Assembly: GCA_024644385.1 (NCBI GenBank)
Contig: JAHELB010000004.1
Span: 1 to 61,413 of the forward strand
DNA from: Nitrosopumilaceae archaeon
GTDB taxonomy: Archaea; Thermoproteota; Nitrososphaeria; Nitrososphaerales; Nitrosopumilaceae
Direction: 5' to 3'
Length of the DNA: 61,413 nt
In this document: positions 8,199-18,545 of the stretch, in pieces
Layout of the letters: the number at the start of each line of letters is the position of its first letter
Numbering within the stretch: position 1 is the stretch's first letter
Program-made: the position numbers and the translations under genes
The notes under the pieces: generated by a model
What the model saw: only the letters and a program-made list of their open reading frames with translations
Told to the model about the DNA's origin: nothing
Databases searched by the model: none

Positions 8199-11100
8199 AT
8201 GGTAAATCCCTCAACTAAACGTTGGCCAATAATTCAGGATATACTAAAAAGAGAAGGAATTGCTCGTCAACATTTGAATTCATTTGATGAATTTTTAGAA
8301 AGAGGGCTACAGAGTATAATTAATGAGGTAGGCCAGATAGAAATTGAAAATGCAGAATATCCTTACAAAATTCAATTAGGTAAAGTAAAACTTCAACAAC
8401 CCAGAATGATGGAACTTGATGGTTCTATAACACACATAACTCCAGCTGAAGCTAGACTTAGAAATGTTTCGTACTCTGCACCAGTGATGATGGAGGCAAG
8501 TGTAATAGAAGATGGCAAAATCTTAGAATCTAGATTTGTTCATATTGGAGATGTGCCAGTTATGGCCAAATCCAATGCGTGTATTTTGAATAATTTTTCA
8601 TCTCAAAAATTAGTTGAGCATGGCGAAGATCCTAATGATCCTGGTGGATATTTTATTATTAATGGATCTGAAAGAGTAATTGTTGGTTTAGAAGATCTTT
8701 CGTACAACAAAATAATCGTTGATAGGGAGACCGTTGGAGGAAACATTGTTTTCAAAGCGAAAGTATATTCCTCCATTGTTGGTTACCGAGCAAAATTAGA
8801 ATTGGTAATGAAAAATGATGGACTAATCGTAGCTAGAATTCCAGGATCCCCAGTAGACATTCCAGTGGTAATTTTGATGAGAGCCCTTGGATTAGAATCA
8901 GATAAGGAAGCTGCTGCTGCAGTTTCGCTTGTTGAGGAAGTTCAAGATGAGCTCGAAGGATCATTTGAAAAGGCTTCTGATGTTCCTACATCAAAGGATT
9001 CTATTGTTTATATCAGTAAGAGAATTGCACCTGGAATGTTAGAGGAATTTCAGATTAAACGAGCCGAGACACTTTTGGATTGGGGATTATTACCCCACTT
9101 GGGAAAACATCCTGAAAATAGGAAAGAAAAAGCACAATTTTTGGGAGAAGCTGCATGTAAACTACTTGAACTAAAACTAGGGTGGATTTATCCCGATGAT
9201 AAAGATCATTATGGGAACAAAGTGATAAAATTCGCTGGGCAAATGCTAGCAGATCTTTTCAGAACTGCTTTCAGAAATTTGGTAAGAGATATGAAATATC
9301 AATTAGAGAGATCAGGACAAAAACGGGGAATAAATGCAGTAGCTGCTGCAATTCGTCCAGGAATTATTAGTGATAAATTAAACAATGCGATTGCAACTGG
9401 AAATTGGGGAAGAGGTAGAGTTGGGGTAACGCAATTACTTGATAGAACAAATTATCTGTCAACAATTAGCCATTTAAGACGAATTCAATCTCCTTTGAGC
9501 AGAACTCAGCCCAACTTTGAAGCAAGGGATTTACACGCAACTCACTTTGGAAGAATTTGTCCAAGTGAAACTCCTGAAGGGTCAAATTGTGGTCTAGTAA
9601 AAAATTTAGCACTTTCAGGAATCATCTCAGTAAACATCCCATCAGAAGAAATCGTTGAGAAATTATATGATTTGGGAACGGTACATTTCTTTGATGCAAA
9701 AAATGATCTTAAAAAAGATGGAACTAGGATATTTGTTGATGGTAAATTAATTGGATATTTTAAAGATGGTGAACAATTGGCTGAATCTCTTAGAGAACAG
9801 AGAAGAAACTCAAAGATTCATCCTCATGTTGGAATTTCATTTCACAAATCTGATAAAGAAGGAGCAACCAAAAGACTTTATGTTAATTGTAATGCTGGCC
9901 GAGTCTTACGACCATTAATAATTATTAAAGAAAATAGATCCTTGTTAACCCAAGAACTCCTTGACAAAGTATCAAAAAAACTACTTTCCTGGAATGACCT
10001 ATTGAGAATGGGTGTACTTGAATTAATTGACGCTAATGAGGAAGAAAATTGTTATGTAACCTTACACGAAAAAGAAACCAAAAAACACACTCATTTGGAA
10101 GTATTTCCTCCTTCAATACTTGGTGCAGGAGCATCGATAATTCCGTATCCTGAACATAACCAATCTCCAAGAAATACCTATGAATCGGCAATGGCAAAAC
10201 AGAGTTTGGGATTTTCAACACCAATGATGAATACAAGTACTTACGTAAGGCAGCACCTAATGCTTTATCCGCAAACTCCTATGGTAAATACAAAGGCCAT
10301 GAAATTACTAGGTTTAGAAGATCGACCTGCCGGCCAAAATTGTGTTGTTGCTGTTTTACCATTTGACGGCTATAATATTGAAGATGCCATTGTTTTGAGT
10401 AAATCCTCTGTTGATAGGGGTCTGGGAAGAACTTTTTTCTTTAGAGTTTATGATACTGAGGCAAAACAATATCCTGGAGGAATGCGTGATAATTTTGAAA
10501 TTCCAAATGCTGAGGATAACATTCGAGGATACAAAGGTGAAAAAGCCTATAGATTACTAGAAGAAGATGGAGTTGTAGCTACGGAAGCCTCAATTCAAGG
10601 AGGTGATATCTTAATTGGAAAAACCAGTCCGCCAAGATTTATGGAAGAATATAGAGAATTTGAATCCACAGGTCCGTACAGGCGTGATACCTCGATTGGC
10701 GTAAGACCTTCTGAAACTGGGGTTATCGATACTGTGGTAATGACACAATCAAACGAAGGTGGAAAAATGTATAAAATTCGCGCAAGAGATATGAGAATTC
10801 CTGAGATTGGAGATAAATTTGCATCAAGACATGGACAAAAAGGAGTTCTTGGAATGTTGGCAAAGGGAGAAGATTTACCTTATACTGCTGATGGTATTTC
10901 TCCAGACGTTCTTATCAACCCCCATGCATTTCCATCACGAATGACAGTTGGCATGATGATGGAATCTATCTGTGGAAAAGCAGGTGCTCTACGAGGTAGT
11001 CAATTTGATGGCTCTGCTTTTGTTGGTGAAAAGATTGAAGAGGTTAAACCCGTTATGGATGCGGCCGGTTTCAAATATTCTGGAAAAGAAGTAATGTATG

Positions 11101-11546
11101 ATGGGCGAACTGGGAAAGCCTTCCCAGTTGAGGTTTTCATTGGAGTTGTTTATTATCAAAAATTACATCATATGGTTGCAGATAAAATTCATGCAAGAGC
11201 TAGAGGACAAGTTCAGATGCTAACCAAACAACCCACAGAAGGAAGAGCTAGAGGTGGAGGTTTAAGGTTTGGTGAAATGGAACGCGATTGTTTAATCGCT
11301 TACGGAGCATCAATGATTCTAAAAGATAGATTGCTAGACGAATCTGATAAATCAGATATCTTTGTTTGTGAAAGATGTGGGCTAGTTGCTTATCATGATG
11401 TTAAACAGCGAAAATATGTTTGCAGAGTTTGCGGCGACAAAGCTAAAGTATCCTCTGTAGCTGTTGCATATGCTTTCAAATTATTGCTTCAAGAGATGCA
11501 AAGTTTGAATGTAGCTCCTAGATTATTGATAAAGGAGAAAGTATAA
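8199..11546 (+). CDS. rpoB: DNA-directed RNA polymerase subunit B (unsplit)
   Basis: Second largest RNA polymerase subunit (bacterial beta, Rpb2). At 1115 aa it is one piece, not split into B' and B'' as in euryarchaeal methanogens and haloarchaea. Visible: the N-terminal lobe and protrusion, PSETPEGSNCGLVKNLAL, the hybrid-binding region with GYNIEDAIVLSKSSVDRG, the catalytic GDKFASRHGQKGV, and a C-terminal zinc-binding CERCGL ... CRVCGD. The ATG directly abuts the rpoH stop and its last base pairs overlap the start of rpoA, so the three subunits are made from one message. Confidence 0.98.
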   Translation: MVNPSTKRWPIIQDILKREGIARQHLNSFDEFLERGLQSIINEVGQIEIENAEYPYKIQLGKVKLQQPRMMELDGSITHITPAEARLRNVSYSAPVMMEASVIEDGKILESRFVHIGDVPVMAKSNACILNNFSSQKLVEHGEDPNDPGGYFIINGSERVIVGLEDLSYNKIIVDRETVGGNIVFKAKVYSSIVGYRAKLELVMKNDGLIVARIPGSPVDIPVVILMRALGLESDKEAAAAVSLVEEVQDELEGSFEKASDVPTSKDSIVYISKRIAPGMLEEFQIKRAETLLDWGLLPHLGKHPENRKEKAQFLGEAACKLLELKLGWIYPDDKDHYGNKVIKFAGQMLADLFRTAFRNLVRDMKYQLERSGQKRGINAVAAAIRPGIISDKLNNAIATGNWGRGRVGVTQLLDRTNYLSTISHLRRIQSPLSRTQPNFEARDLHATHFGRICPSETPEGSNCGLVKNLALSGIISVNIPSEEIVEKLYDLGTVHFFDAKNDLKKDGTRIFVDGKLIGYFKDGEQLAESLREQRRNSKIHPHVGISFHKSDKEGATKRLYVNCNAGRVLRPLIIIKENRSLLTQELLDKVSKKLLSWNDLLRMGVLELIDANEEENCYVTLHEKETKKHTHLEVFPPSILGAGASIIPYPEHNQSPRNTYESAMAKQSLGFSTPMMNTSTYVRQHLMLYPQTPMVNTKAMKLLGLEDRPAGQNCVVAVLPFDGYNIEDAIVLSKSSVDRGLGRTFFFRVYDTEAKQYPGGMRDNFEIPNAEDNIRGYKGEKAYRLLEEDGVVATEASIQGGDILIGKTSPPRFMEEYREFESTGPYRRDTSIGVRPSETGVIDTVVMTQSNEGGKMYKIRARDMRIPEIGDKFASRHGQKGVLGMLAKGEDLPYTADGISPDVLINPHAFPSRMTVGMMMESICGKAGALRGSQFDGSAFVGEKIEEVKPVMDAAGFKYSGKEVMYDGRTGKAFPVEVFIGVVYYQKLHHMVADKIHARARGQVQMLTKQPTEGRARGGGLRFGEMERDCLIAYGASMILKDRLLDESDKSDIFVCERCGLVAYHDVKQRKYVCRVCGDKAKVSSVAVAYAFKLLLQEMQSLNVAPRLLIKEKV

Positions 11547-14500
11547 TGTCAATGCAAGCAATCAAATCAATTGATGGAATAAGATTTTCTGTTTGGTCTC
11601 CCACTGAAATTAGAAAATATTCTGTTGCTGAAATTACTGCACCTGAAACATATGATGAGGATGGCATGCCTGTTCAAGGGGGTTTAATGGATGGAAGATT
11701 GGGAACATTGGAACCTGGACAAAAATGTCTTACGTGCGGAAATACTGCTGCAAGATGCCCTGGCCATTTTGGACACATTGAACTTGCAGAACCAATTTTA
11801 CATATTGCATTTATCGATAATATCCACAAACTCCTTCAATCTGTATGTCGCTCATGTGCAAGACTCCGAGTACCCCAAGAAGATTTGGATGCATTTAGAG
11901 CAACGAAAGAAAAACATTTGGCCTATACCGTAATTTCACAAAAACGTATACCTGAACAGATAATAGAAAAAGCAAAGAAAGCAAAAGAATGCCCACACTG
12001 TGGAAAAACACAGTATGAGTTAATTTTTACAAAACCCACAATCTTTGTTGAAAAAACTGAGATAGGCGAACATAGACTTCTCCCCATTACTATCCGAGAA
12101 AGATTTTCGCAAATTATTGATGATGATTTGCTTTTATTGTCTTATGATCCTGTAACTGCACGGCCAGAATGGTTTGTATTGCAAGCAATGCCTGTGGCTC
12201 CAGTAACCGTTAGACCTTCTATTATTCTTGAAACAGGAATTAGATCTGAAGATGATTTAACGCACAAGATGGTAGATATTATTCGAGTTAACCAAAGACT
12301 AAAAGAGAGTAAAGAAGCGGGGACTCCTCCTCTTATTGTTCAGGATTTAGTAGACCTACTACAATATCATGCAACAACGTATTTTGATAATGAGGTTTCT
12401 GGTATCCCCCAAGCTCACCATCGATCGGGTCGACCACTAAAAACATTAACTCAAAGACTAAAGGGCAAAGAAGGAAGATTTAGGGGTTCATTATCTGGAA
12501 AGAGAGTAGATTTTTCAAGCAGAACTGTCATTTCACCCGACCCAAACTTGGATTTGTCAGAAGTGGGAGTTCCTGAACAAATCGCAATGAAATTAACAAT
12601 TCCAGAAATTGTTACTGAATGGAATATTGAAAAAATGAGAAAACTTGTAATTAATGGTCCAAATAAATTTCCCGGTGTTAATTATATTGTCAGACCAGAT
12701 GGTGTGAAAATTAGACTTGATTTTGTTGAAGACCGCTCAATAATTGCTGAAACTCTCGAAATCGGTTACCTGGTAGAGAGACATCTTTCTGATGGGGACA
12801 TTGTGATGTTTAACAGACAACCTTCCCTTCACCAAATGTCCATTATGGCACATTACGTTAAGGTTTTACCAGGAAGAACTTTTAGATTGCATCCTTCTGT
12901 ATGTCCACCATATAACGCTGACTTTGATGGTGACGAAATGAATTTACATGTGCCCCAAAGCGAAGAAGCCAGGGCAGAAGCTATTCTATTAATGAGAGTT
13001 CAAGATCAATTAATTTCTCCACGTTATGGTGGACCGATTATTGGTGCTTTAAGAGACTTTGTAACGGGAGCCTATCTTCTTACAAAAGATGATACTATTT
13101 TATCCGTTCAAGAATTTTCCAACCTAGCTATGCTTGGTAGTTATACTGGAATATTGCCAAAACCTGCTACCAAAACCAAAGACGGTCCAGCATATACTGG
13201 AAAACAATTATTTTCTTTATTTTTGCCTAAAGATTTCAATTATGTTATAACATCAAAATGGTCTAAAGGAACAAAGGGTACTTCAAAAGACGTCGTGATA
13301 AAACAAGGAGAACTAATAAGCGGTGTTATTGACAAAGCCTCAATTGGTGCAGAAGAACCAGAAAGTGTTTTGCACAGAATCGCAAAAGATTACGGAAACG
13401 CAGAAGCAAAATCTTTCCTAAATTCTATTTTAATTATGGTAAAACAATACATCACACACTACGGGTTTAGTTATGGTTTTGCAGACTTGGAGGTTCCAGA
13501 AAAAGAAAAGCAGCAAATTCTAGATGATATTCAGGGAACATATGATGTAATTTCCGATTTAACTTCTCAATATGAAAAGGGTACTCTAAAACTAACCAGA
13601 GGAATGAAACCCGAAGAGGCTTTAGAGGCTTACATTGTAAACGAATTGGGTAAAGCAAGAGATAAGGCAGGAAATACTGCTGATCAATCCCTAGACCAAG
13701 GAAATGCAGGAAGGATAATGGCTACAACTGGTGCGAGAGGTTCTTCGTTAAACATTGGTCAGATGGCAGGTGCATTAGGACAACAATCAAGGCGAGGAAA
13801 TAGATTACATTCTGGTTTTCATAATAGGGCACTCCCACATTTCCAACAGCATGATAAAAATCCAGATGCAAAAGGATTTGTAAAATCAAACTATAGAGAA
13901 GGTTTGTCAACCCTTGAATTTTTCTTTCATGCTATGGGAGGAAGAGAGGGGCTGGTAGATACCGCGGTTAGAACTCAACAGAGCGGATACATGCAACGAA
14001 GGCTGATTAACGCTCTTGAACATATTCGGTTGGAATATGATGGAACAGTAAGGGATCCACATGGCCATATAATTCAATTTTTGTATGGTGAAGATGGTAT
14101 TGATGTTCAAAAAAGTGATCATGGAGAGGCTTTTAATGTTAACAGATTAATTGAGTCACAAACACTAATTGATTCTGGAAAGAAGGCAACAAAAGATGAA
14201 ATTGACGAAATTGCCAAAAAATACACCAGAACATTCAACCCAAGATTGAAACGACTAGTTACTGAAGGCCTTATCGATTCAAAACTAAGTAAAGAAGGTG
14301 TAACAATTGTTGGAAAAAAAGGACTTCTTCTATACAATAAAGCTCAGGTGGAGCCCGGCCAAGCAGTAGGAATTGTTACTGCTCAATCAATCGGAGAACC
14401 GGGAACACAAATGACCTTAAGAACATTCCATTTCGCGGGAATTAAAGAGAGAAATGTAACTTTAGGTCTTCCAAGATTAATTGAATTAGTTGATGCAAGG

Positions 14501-15337
14501 AAAAAACCTGTTACTCCAACTATGGATATTTACCTTGATGAGGAATCTAAAAAATCAAGAGAAAAGGCAATTGATATAGCTAGAAATATTCTTCAAACAA
14601 AAATCTCTGATTTAATTGAAGTTAGCGAAACTGATTACAATACTGAAATCAGACTTATTCTTAGTCCGAACAAATTGAGGAACAGAGGATGCACAATTGG
14701 GGAAGTTGAAGAAACGTTACAATCCAATAAAAAATTCAAAACTGAAACAACTGGGGAATTAATCCATCTAAAATTAATTGAAGAATCAGATGCTCCAACC
14801 GTAATCGCCATTCGAAACAAAGTTCTCAATTCTACCGTTAAAGGGGTACCAGAAATTGCCCGTGTAACTTTGGTTCAAAAAGATGATGAATGGGTCATTC
14901 AAACTACCGGTTCAAATATTGCCAAAGTCCTTGAGGTTAAAGGAATTGATAAGAACAATGTTCGAACTAATAACGTATTTGAGATTGCTGGCACACTAGG
15001 AATTGAGGCATCGAGAAATGCATTGATTGATGAACTAAATAATACCCTAGGCGATCAAGGATTAGAGGTTGATAATAGATACATTATGCTGGTAGCTGAC
15101 CTGATGTGTTCGAGAGGTTATATGCAACAAATTGGACGACATGGGATTGCCGGAACAAAAGACAGTGTTCTTGCAAGGGCGGCATTCGAAATCACTGTTC
15201 CCACCATTGCACACGCTGCCTTAGGTGGCGAAGTTGAGCAACTAAAAGGAATTACTGAAAATGTAATCGTTGGAAGTAATATTCCAATTGGAAGTGGAAC
15301 AGTCGATTTGTACATGCAAGTTAGTAAGAAAAAATAA
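11546..15337 (+). CDS. rpoA: DNA-directed RNA polymerase subunit A (A' and A'' in one polypeptide)
   Basis: Largest RNA polymerase subunit, 1263 aa. Most archaea encode it as two genes, rpoA1 and rpoA2; a single gene is a known hallmark of Thaumarchaeota. Visible: N-terminal zinc site CLTCGNTAARCPGHFGH, a second zinc pair CPHCGK, the active-site Mg-binding loop NADFDGDEMN (about residues 456-465), the bridge-helix/trigger-loop area with GQSIGEPGTQMTLRTFHFAG (in the former A'' part), and a C-terminal jaw. No intein or stop is seen at the usual A'/A'' boundary (around residue 880). The ATG overlaps the last codon region of rpoB by one base. Confidence 0.98.
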   Translation: MSMQAIKSIDGIRFSVWSPTEIRKYSVAEITAPETYDEDGMPVQGGLMDGRLGTLEPGQKCLTCGNTAARCPGHFGHIELAEPILHIAFIDNIHKLLQSVCRSCARLRVPQEDLDAFRATKEKHLAYTVISQKRIPEQIIEKAKKAKECPHCGKTQYELIFTKPTIFVEKTEIGEHRLLPITIRERFSQIIDDDLLLLSYDPVTARPEWFVLQAMPVAPVTVRPSIILETGIRSEDDLTHKMVDIIRVNQRLKESKEAGTPPLIVQDLVDLLQYHATTYFDNEVSGIPQAHHRSGRPLKTLTQRLKGKEGRFRGSLSGKRVDFSSRTVISPDPNLDLSEVGVPEQIAMKLTIPEIVTEWNIEKMRKLVINGPNKFPGVNYIVRPDGVKIRLDFVEDRSIIAETLEIGYLVERHLSDGDIVMFNRQPSLHQMSIMAHYVKVLPGRTFRLHPSVCPPYNADFDGDEMNLHVPQSEEARAEAILLMRVQDQLISPRYGGPIIGALRDFVTGAYLLTKDDTILSVQEFSNLAMLGSYTGILPKPATKTKDGPAYTGKQLFSLFLPKDFNYVITSKWSKGTKGTSKDVVIKQGELISGVIDKASIGAEEPESVLHRIAKDYGNAEAKSFLNSILIMVKQYITHYGFSYGFADLEVPEKEKQQILDDIQGTYDVISDLTSQYEKGTLKLTRGMKPEEALEAYIVNELGKARDKAGNTADQSLDQGNAGRIMATTGARGSSLNIGQMAGALGQQSRRGNRLHSGFHNRALPHFQQHDKNPDAKGFVKSNYREGLSTLEFFFHAMGGREGLVDTAVRTQQSGYMQRRLINALEHIRLEYDGTVRDPHGHIIQFLYGEDGIDVQKSDHGEAFNVNRLIESQTLIDSGKKATKDEIDEIAKKYTRTFNPRLKRLVTEGLIDSKLSKEGVTIVGKKGLLLYNKAQVEPGQAVGIVTAQSIGEPGTQMTLRTFHFAGIKERNVTLGLPRLIELVDARKKPVTPTMDIYLDEESKKSREKAIDIARNILQTKISDLIEVSETDYNTEIRLILSPNKLRNRGCTIGEVEETLQSNKKFKTETTGELIHLKLIEESDAPTVIAIRNKVLNSTVKGVPEIARVTLVQKDDEWVIQTTGSNIAKVLEVKGIDKNNVRTNNVFEIAGTLGIEASRNALIDELNNTLGDQGLEVDNRYIMLVADLMCSRGYMQQIGRHGIAGTKDSVLARAAFEITVPTIAHAALGGEVEQLKGITENVIVGSNIPIGSGTVDLYMQVSKKK

Positions 15338-15354
15338 AAAATAATGGAGATTCA

Positions 15355-15579
15355 ATGGCTGACGAAATATCCACACTTATGGGCAACAGTAAAAATAAAA
15401 CTATTTTACTTCGATTAAGAAGCAACAAAACTATCACTGGTAGTCTTCTTGATTTTGATGTTCATATGAATTTAACATTAGATGATGCCAAAGATGTTTC
15501 TGAAAAACCTCAAAATTTAGGAAAAATTCTATTACGCGGTGACAATATTCTAGCAATCTCTTTACCTGAAGAATCTTAA
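15355..15579 (+). CDS. Sm-like archaeal protein (Lsm)
   Basis: Small RNA-binding protein of the Sm/Lsm fold, 74 aa, expected to form a heptameric ring that binds U-rich RNA. The Sm1 motif is seen as LLRLRSNKTITGSLLDFDVHMNLTLDDA, with the conserved FDxHMN, and the Sm2 motif as KILLRGDNILAIS (RGDN close to the canonical RGxN). It lies 17 bp after rpoA with ggag 8 nt before ATG, so it is probably cotranscribed with the polymerase genes; a coupling between transcription and RNA metabolism genes is common in archaea. Confidence 0.93.
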   Translation: MADEISTLMGNSKNKTILLRLRSNKTITGSLLDFDVHMNLTLDDAKDVSEKPQNLGKILLRGDNILAISLPEES

Positions 15580-15634
15580 CCAATAATTATTGTAAATCTC
15601 AAAGATTAAATCACATCTATTTTAAATTCCAATA

Positions 15635-16816
15635 TTGCTAAATTTGTTTTTACTTATTCCTGTATTTCTTTTTCCGGTGTATGCAGAACCAATACCTGAT
15701 TATGACAAACCATATTCTCCCATTTTTACCGACAGAGAAGTATACTCATGGACTGATAAAGTAAAAATTACAATTCTTGCTCCAAGTTGGAATTCTGATA
15801 AGCATCTAATTGATTCTATTGGAGATGACCAATTCAATCCAATTGAAATTTCTACCGGCAGTCACTCTCTTGGACCTTATAGACTTACTGAGACCGGTGT
15901 AAACACTGGGATCTTTACAGGAGAAATCACCCTTACAGGATTTTCTCATGATGCTAATGGGGATGGGAAGATTGACACTATCCCTAGAACCTTCGGAAAC
16001 GGACCAACATCAGGATTTTTAGAAGTCGATCGAGATTCCGGAATAACGATTTCCTTTGAATTTGCTGATGGTGTTGTATTGACAGAATCAATTCGAACAA
16101 CATGGAATATTGGGGAGGTGATATTTTCTGAGGATAATTTTCTTTCCAATGACTCAGCATTGATCCGTGTAATTGATCCTGATCTAAATCTCAATCCTGA
16201 GGCATTAGATCAAATTCCGATTAATGTATTTTCAGATTCTGATATGGCTGGAATAAAAGTCACCGCAGTAGAAACATCTGAAAGATCAGGTGTTTTTGTT
16301 GCTACTATAATCTTAACTCAAAATAACCCTTCAGGTGGAAACAGGTTACTTGCCATGCCAGGTGATGAAATCTTTGCAAAATATAATGATCATACCCTAC
16401 CCAAACCGTATACAACATCAGATAATCTAGAAATTACAGCCTTTGCAAAAGTTGGTTCATCTTTTCCTTCGTTGGAAAAATTAACTATTTCTCCAATTAC
16501 TTTTACAGATAGTTCAGGAAAGCATCAAAATTCATTTCAAGAGCACAATCAAATTCAAATTATTGGTTCTATTAAAAATGAACAAATCATTAATCAAAAA
16601 TTTGTTTTTTTGATTCAGGTAAAAGATCATGCCGAATCAGTAACCTCCCTATCTTGGATGAGCGGAGAATTATCTGGAAACCAGATTCTAGATGTTTCTC
16701 AATCATGGTTACCACAAAACTCAGGAATTTTTTCAATAGAAACCTTCGTTTGGAATTCTATAGAAGATCAAATAGCTTTGACCCCATCAAAAAATACTTC
16801 AATCATTATTGAATAA
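15635..16816 (+). CDS. Secreted beta-domain protein, S-layer/adhesin-like
   Basis: 393-aa exported protein of unknown function. A signal peptide spans about residues 1-18 (ending FPVYAEP). Two related beta-rich units are visible: one contains RLTETGVNTGIFTGEITLTGF, the other TSERSGVFVATIILTQ; this E.G..TG.F.G.I.L pattern recurs in thaumarchaeal S-layer and large surface proteins. The segment DANGDGKIDTIPR resembles a calcium-binding loop. No PEFG signal or C-terminal membrane helix is present, so it is either released or held by partners. The start is a TTG; the only in-frame choice that gives a complete signal peptide. Confidence 0.7.
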   Translation: MLNLFLLIPVFLFPVYAEPIPDYDKPYSPIFTDREVYSWTDKVKITILAPSWNSDKHLIDSIGDDQFNPIEISTGSHSLGPYRLTETGVNTGIFTGEITLTGFSHDANGDGKIDTIPRTFGNGPTSGFLEVDRDSGITISFEFADGVVLTESIRTTWNIGEVIFSEDNFLSNDSALIRVIDPDLNLNPEALDQIPINVFSDSDMAGIKVTAVETSERSGVFVATIILTQNNPSGGNRLLAMPGDEIFAKYNDHTLPKPYTTSDNLEITAFAKVGSSFPSLEKLTISPITFTDSSGKHQNSFQEHNQIQIIGSIKNEQIINQKFVFLIQVKDHAESVTSLSWMSGELSGNQILDVSQSWLPQNSGIFSIETFVWNSIEDQIALTPSKNTSIIIE

Positions 16817-16870
16817 TCAAAAGTATAAATCCTACGCGATTATTAAATACAAAATTACGTTTTTACACCT

Positions 16871-18481
16871 GTGTTAGGAAAAAAGTTAGGAGTTTTTCTA
16901 GTGATAACCATCATATCCTTCTCTTTAATATCAGAAACTTTTGCAGATTCTATTTTTGTAGATTTTGATAAATCTGAATACAATACAGGAGACACACTAA
17001 CCCTATCTGGGACTATTTTGGAGTTTTCGATGCCTATTGTGGCAGTTAGTATCTATGATCCAAATGGAAATATCCTCTCTGCAAATAATTTGGAGATTGA
17101 TGAAGATGGAAATTTCTCCAAAACACTTTCATTGGATTATTCCTTTTACGAAACTCCTGGGAAATACAAAGTAAAATTAGACTATATGCAAATTAGTCAA
17201 GAAGAATTTTTTACAATAAAGGGCGAAACTTTTCCAAACGATCCTATACCTGAAAAACAAATTAAGCCAGAAATCATTTTGTTATTCTCTGAAAAGGACG
17301 TCTATAACGATGGAGATTATGTACAAATTAAAGGAATTGTTTCCTCCCTCGAATCTCCAACAGTTTTGATAGGGATTTATGATCCTATAGGGACCCCTGC
17401 AGGATTTTATTTTGGGACCATAGATGAAAATTTAGAGTTTTCAACCAGTTTCCTTGTTAAATCTGGTGTGAATTTTAAAGCTGATGGCATCTATTCTATT
17501 AAAGCTCACTATGCTGAAACGGAATACATAACAAATTTTGAATTCTATGCAACGAATTCCAATTCAACTGATGATGATTCCAATTCAACTGATGATGATT
17601 CCAATTCAACTGATGATGATTCCAATTCAACTGATGATGATTCCAATTCAACTGTTGATGATTCCAATTCAACTGATGATGATTCCAATTCAACTGATGA
17701 TGATTCCAATTCAACTGATGATTCCGTAATTCAAATTGATGATGACAAAACAATTACGGATACTAAATCAAATGATAACCCAACCGTTAAATCAAATGAA
17801 TCTAACCAAGAAGAAAAAGAAAATTCAAGAACTGCTGAACCAAAAACCCAAACTAAAACAGATAACCTATCGGTTGAAGATATTGAATTAGGACTGCTAC
17901 TAAATCAAAAAAATTTAGAATGTGATGGAAGTAAATATTCTGACACTATTTCATACTATGATGGGATGGGACCTGCATTATACCGACTTTGTAAATTTGA
18001 AAGTTCTCTTCAATTCTTTAACGAATCTTTATCTAAAGATCCCTATAATGTTGAAATTTTGACAAACAAAGGGTCTACCCTTGGAAAATTAGGGTTCTAT
18101 AACGAAGCAATGATTTACTATGATAAGGCAATAAAAATTAATTCCAATTTTCTTCCGGCTTTAAACAACAAAGCAAACTTACTTGCGAGCATCGGTAATT
18201 ATGAAGAAGCAATTTCTCTATATGCAAAAGTACTAGGAAAAAATTCCAATTATAATGCGGCTAGGCAAAATCTGGAAATAGCATTATCGGAAATGCCGCA
18301 AACCAAAAATGAGATTTCTCAAAACACAATAGCTATACAAAATGAAAAAAGTTCAAATTTTTCAGACACTGAAAACAATTTTGAAAAAGTAACCTTACAG
18401 AAAGAAGCACCTTCCAATTTTTTTGATCAAATGAGTTTAATGTTCTCCTCTCTTGGGTCCATTTTGGGAATTTCAAATTAA
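16871..18481 (+). CDS. Secreted protein with Ser/Asn/Asp repeats and TPRs
   Basis: 536-aa exported protein with no assigned function. Order of parts: signal peptide (1-25, ending ETFAD), two Ig-like domains of the type found in the PEFG proteins (residues about 26-115 and 135-225), a low-complexity linker with eight SNSTDDD-type heptads (about 230-285), a charged linker, and C-terminal tetratricopeptide repeats (about 355-470: FFNESLSKDPYNVEILTNKG, YNEAMIYYDKAIKINSN, YEEAISLYAKVLGKNSN). Each heptad has an NST sequon, so the linker is a likely N-glycosylation block. The start is GTG 16871. Unlike the other family members it lacks the PEFG tail; the TPR part may bind partner proteins at the cell surface. 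Confidence 0.72.
   Translation: MLGKKLGVFLVITIISFSLISETFADSIFVDFDKSEYNTGDTLTLSGTILEFSMPIVAVSIYDPNGNILSANNLEIDEDGNFSKTLSLDYSFYETPGKYKVKLDYMQISQEEFFTIKGETFPNDPIPEKQIKPEIILLFSEKDVYNDGDYVQIKGIVSSLESPTVLIGIYDPIGTPAGFYFGTIDENLEFSTSFLVKSGVNFKADGIYSIKAHYAETEYITNFEFYATNSNSTDDDSNSTDDDSNSTDDDSNSTDDDSNSTVDDSNSTDDDSNSTDDDSNSTDDSVIQIDDDKTITDTKSNDNPTVKSNESNQEEKENSRTAEPKTQTKTDNLSVEDIELGLLLNQKNLECDGSKYSDTISYYDGMGPALYRLCKFESSLQFFNESLSKDPYNVEILTNKGSTLGKLGFYNEAMIYYDKAIKINSNFLPALNNKANLLASIGNYEEAISLYAKVLGKNSNYNAARQNLEIALSEMPQTKNEISQNTIAIQNEKSSNFSDTENNFEKVTLQKEAPSNFFDQMSLMFSSLGSILGISN
17557..17724 (+). repeat. Tandem 21-bp coding repeat, about 8 copies
   Basis: In-frame 21-bp units with consensus tccaattcaactgatgatga(t), each coding SNSTDDD. 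One unit has Val in place of the first Asp (acTGTTGat), the last unit is shortened by one Asp codon. Low divergence between copies indicates recent slippage or selection for length. Confidence 0.9.
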
Positions 18482-18545
18482 TTTTTTCCACGCATAAAGT
18501 TTCCATAAACCTATAAAGCCCTGAATGACCGAATGACATTAAGGA

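Noticed and set aside
17557-17724. Possible CRISPR-like array
   Set aside because: Units are contiguous 21-mers without spacers, in frame with a protein.
17499-17753. Open frames on both strands across the 21-bp repeat (HHQLNWN-type and IPIQLMM-type repeats)
   Set aside because: They are by-products of the SNSTDDD repeat frame, which alone continues into the signal peptide and TPR domains.
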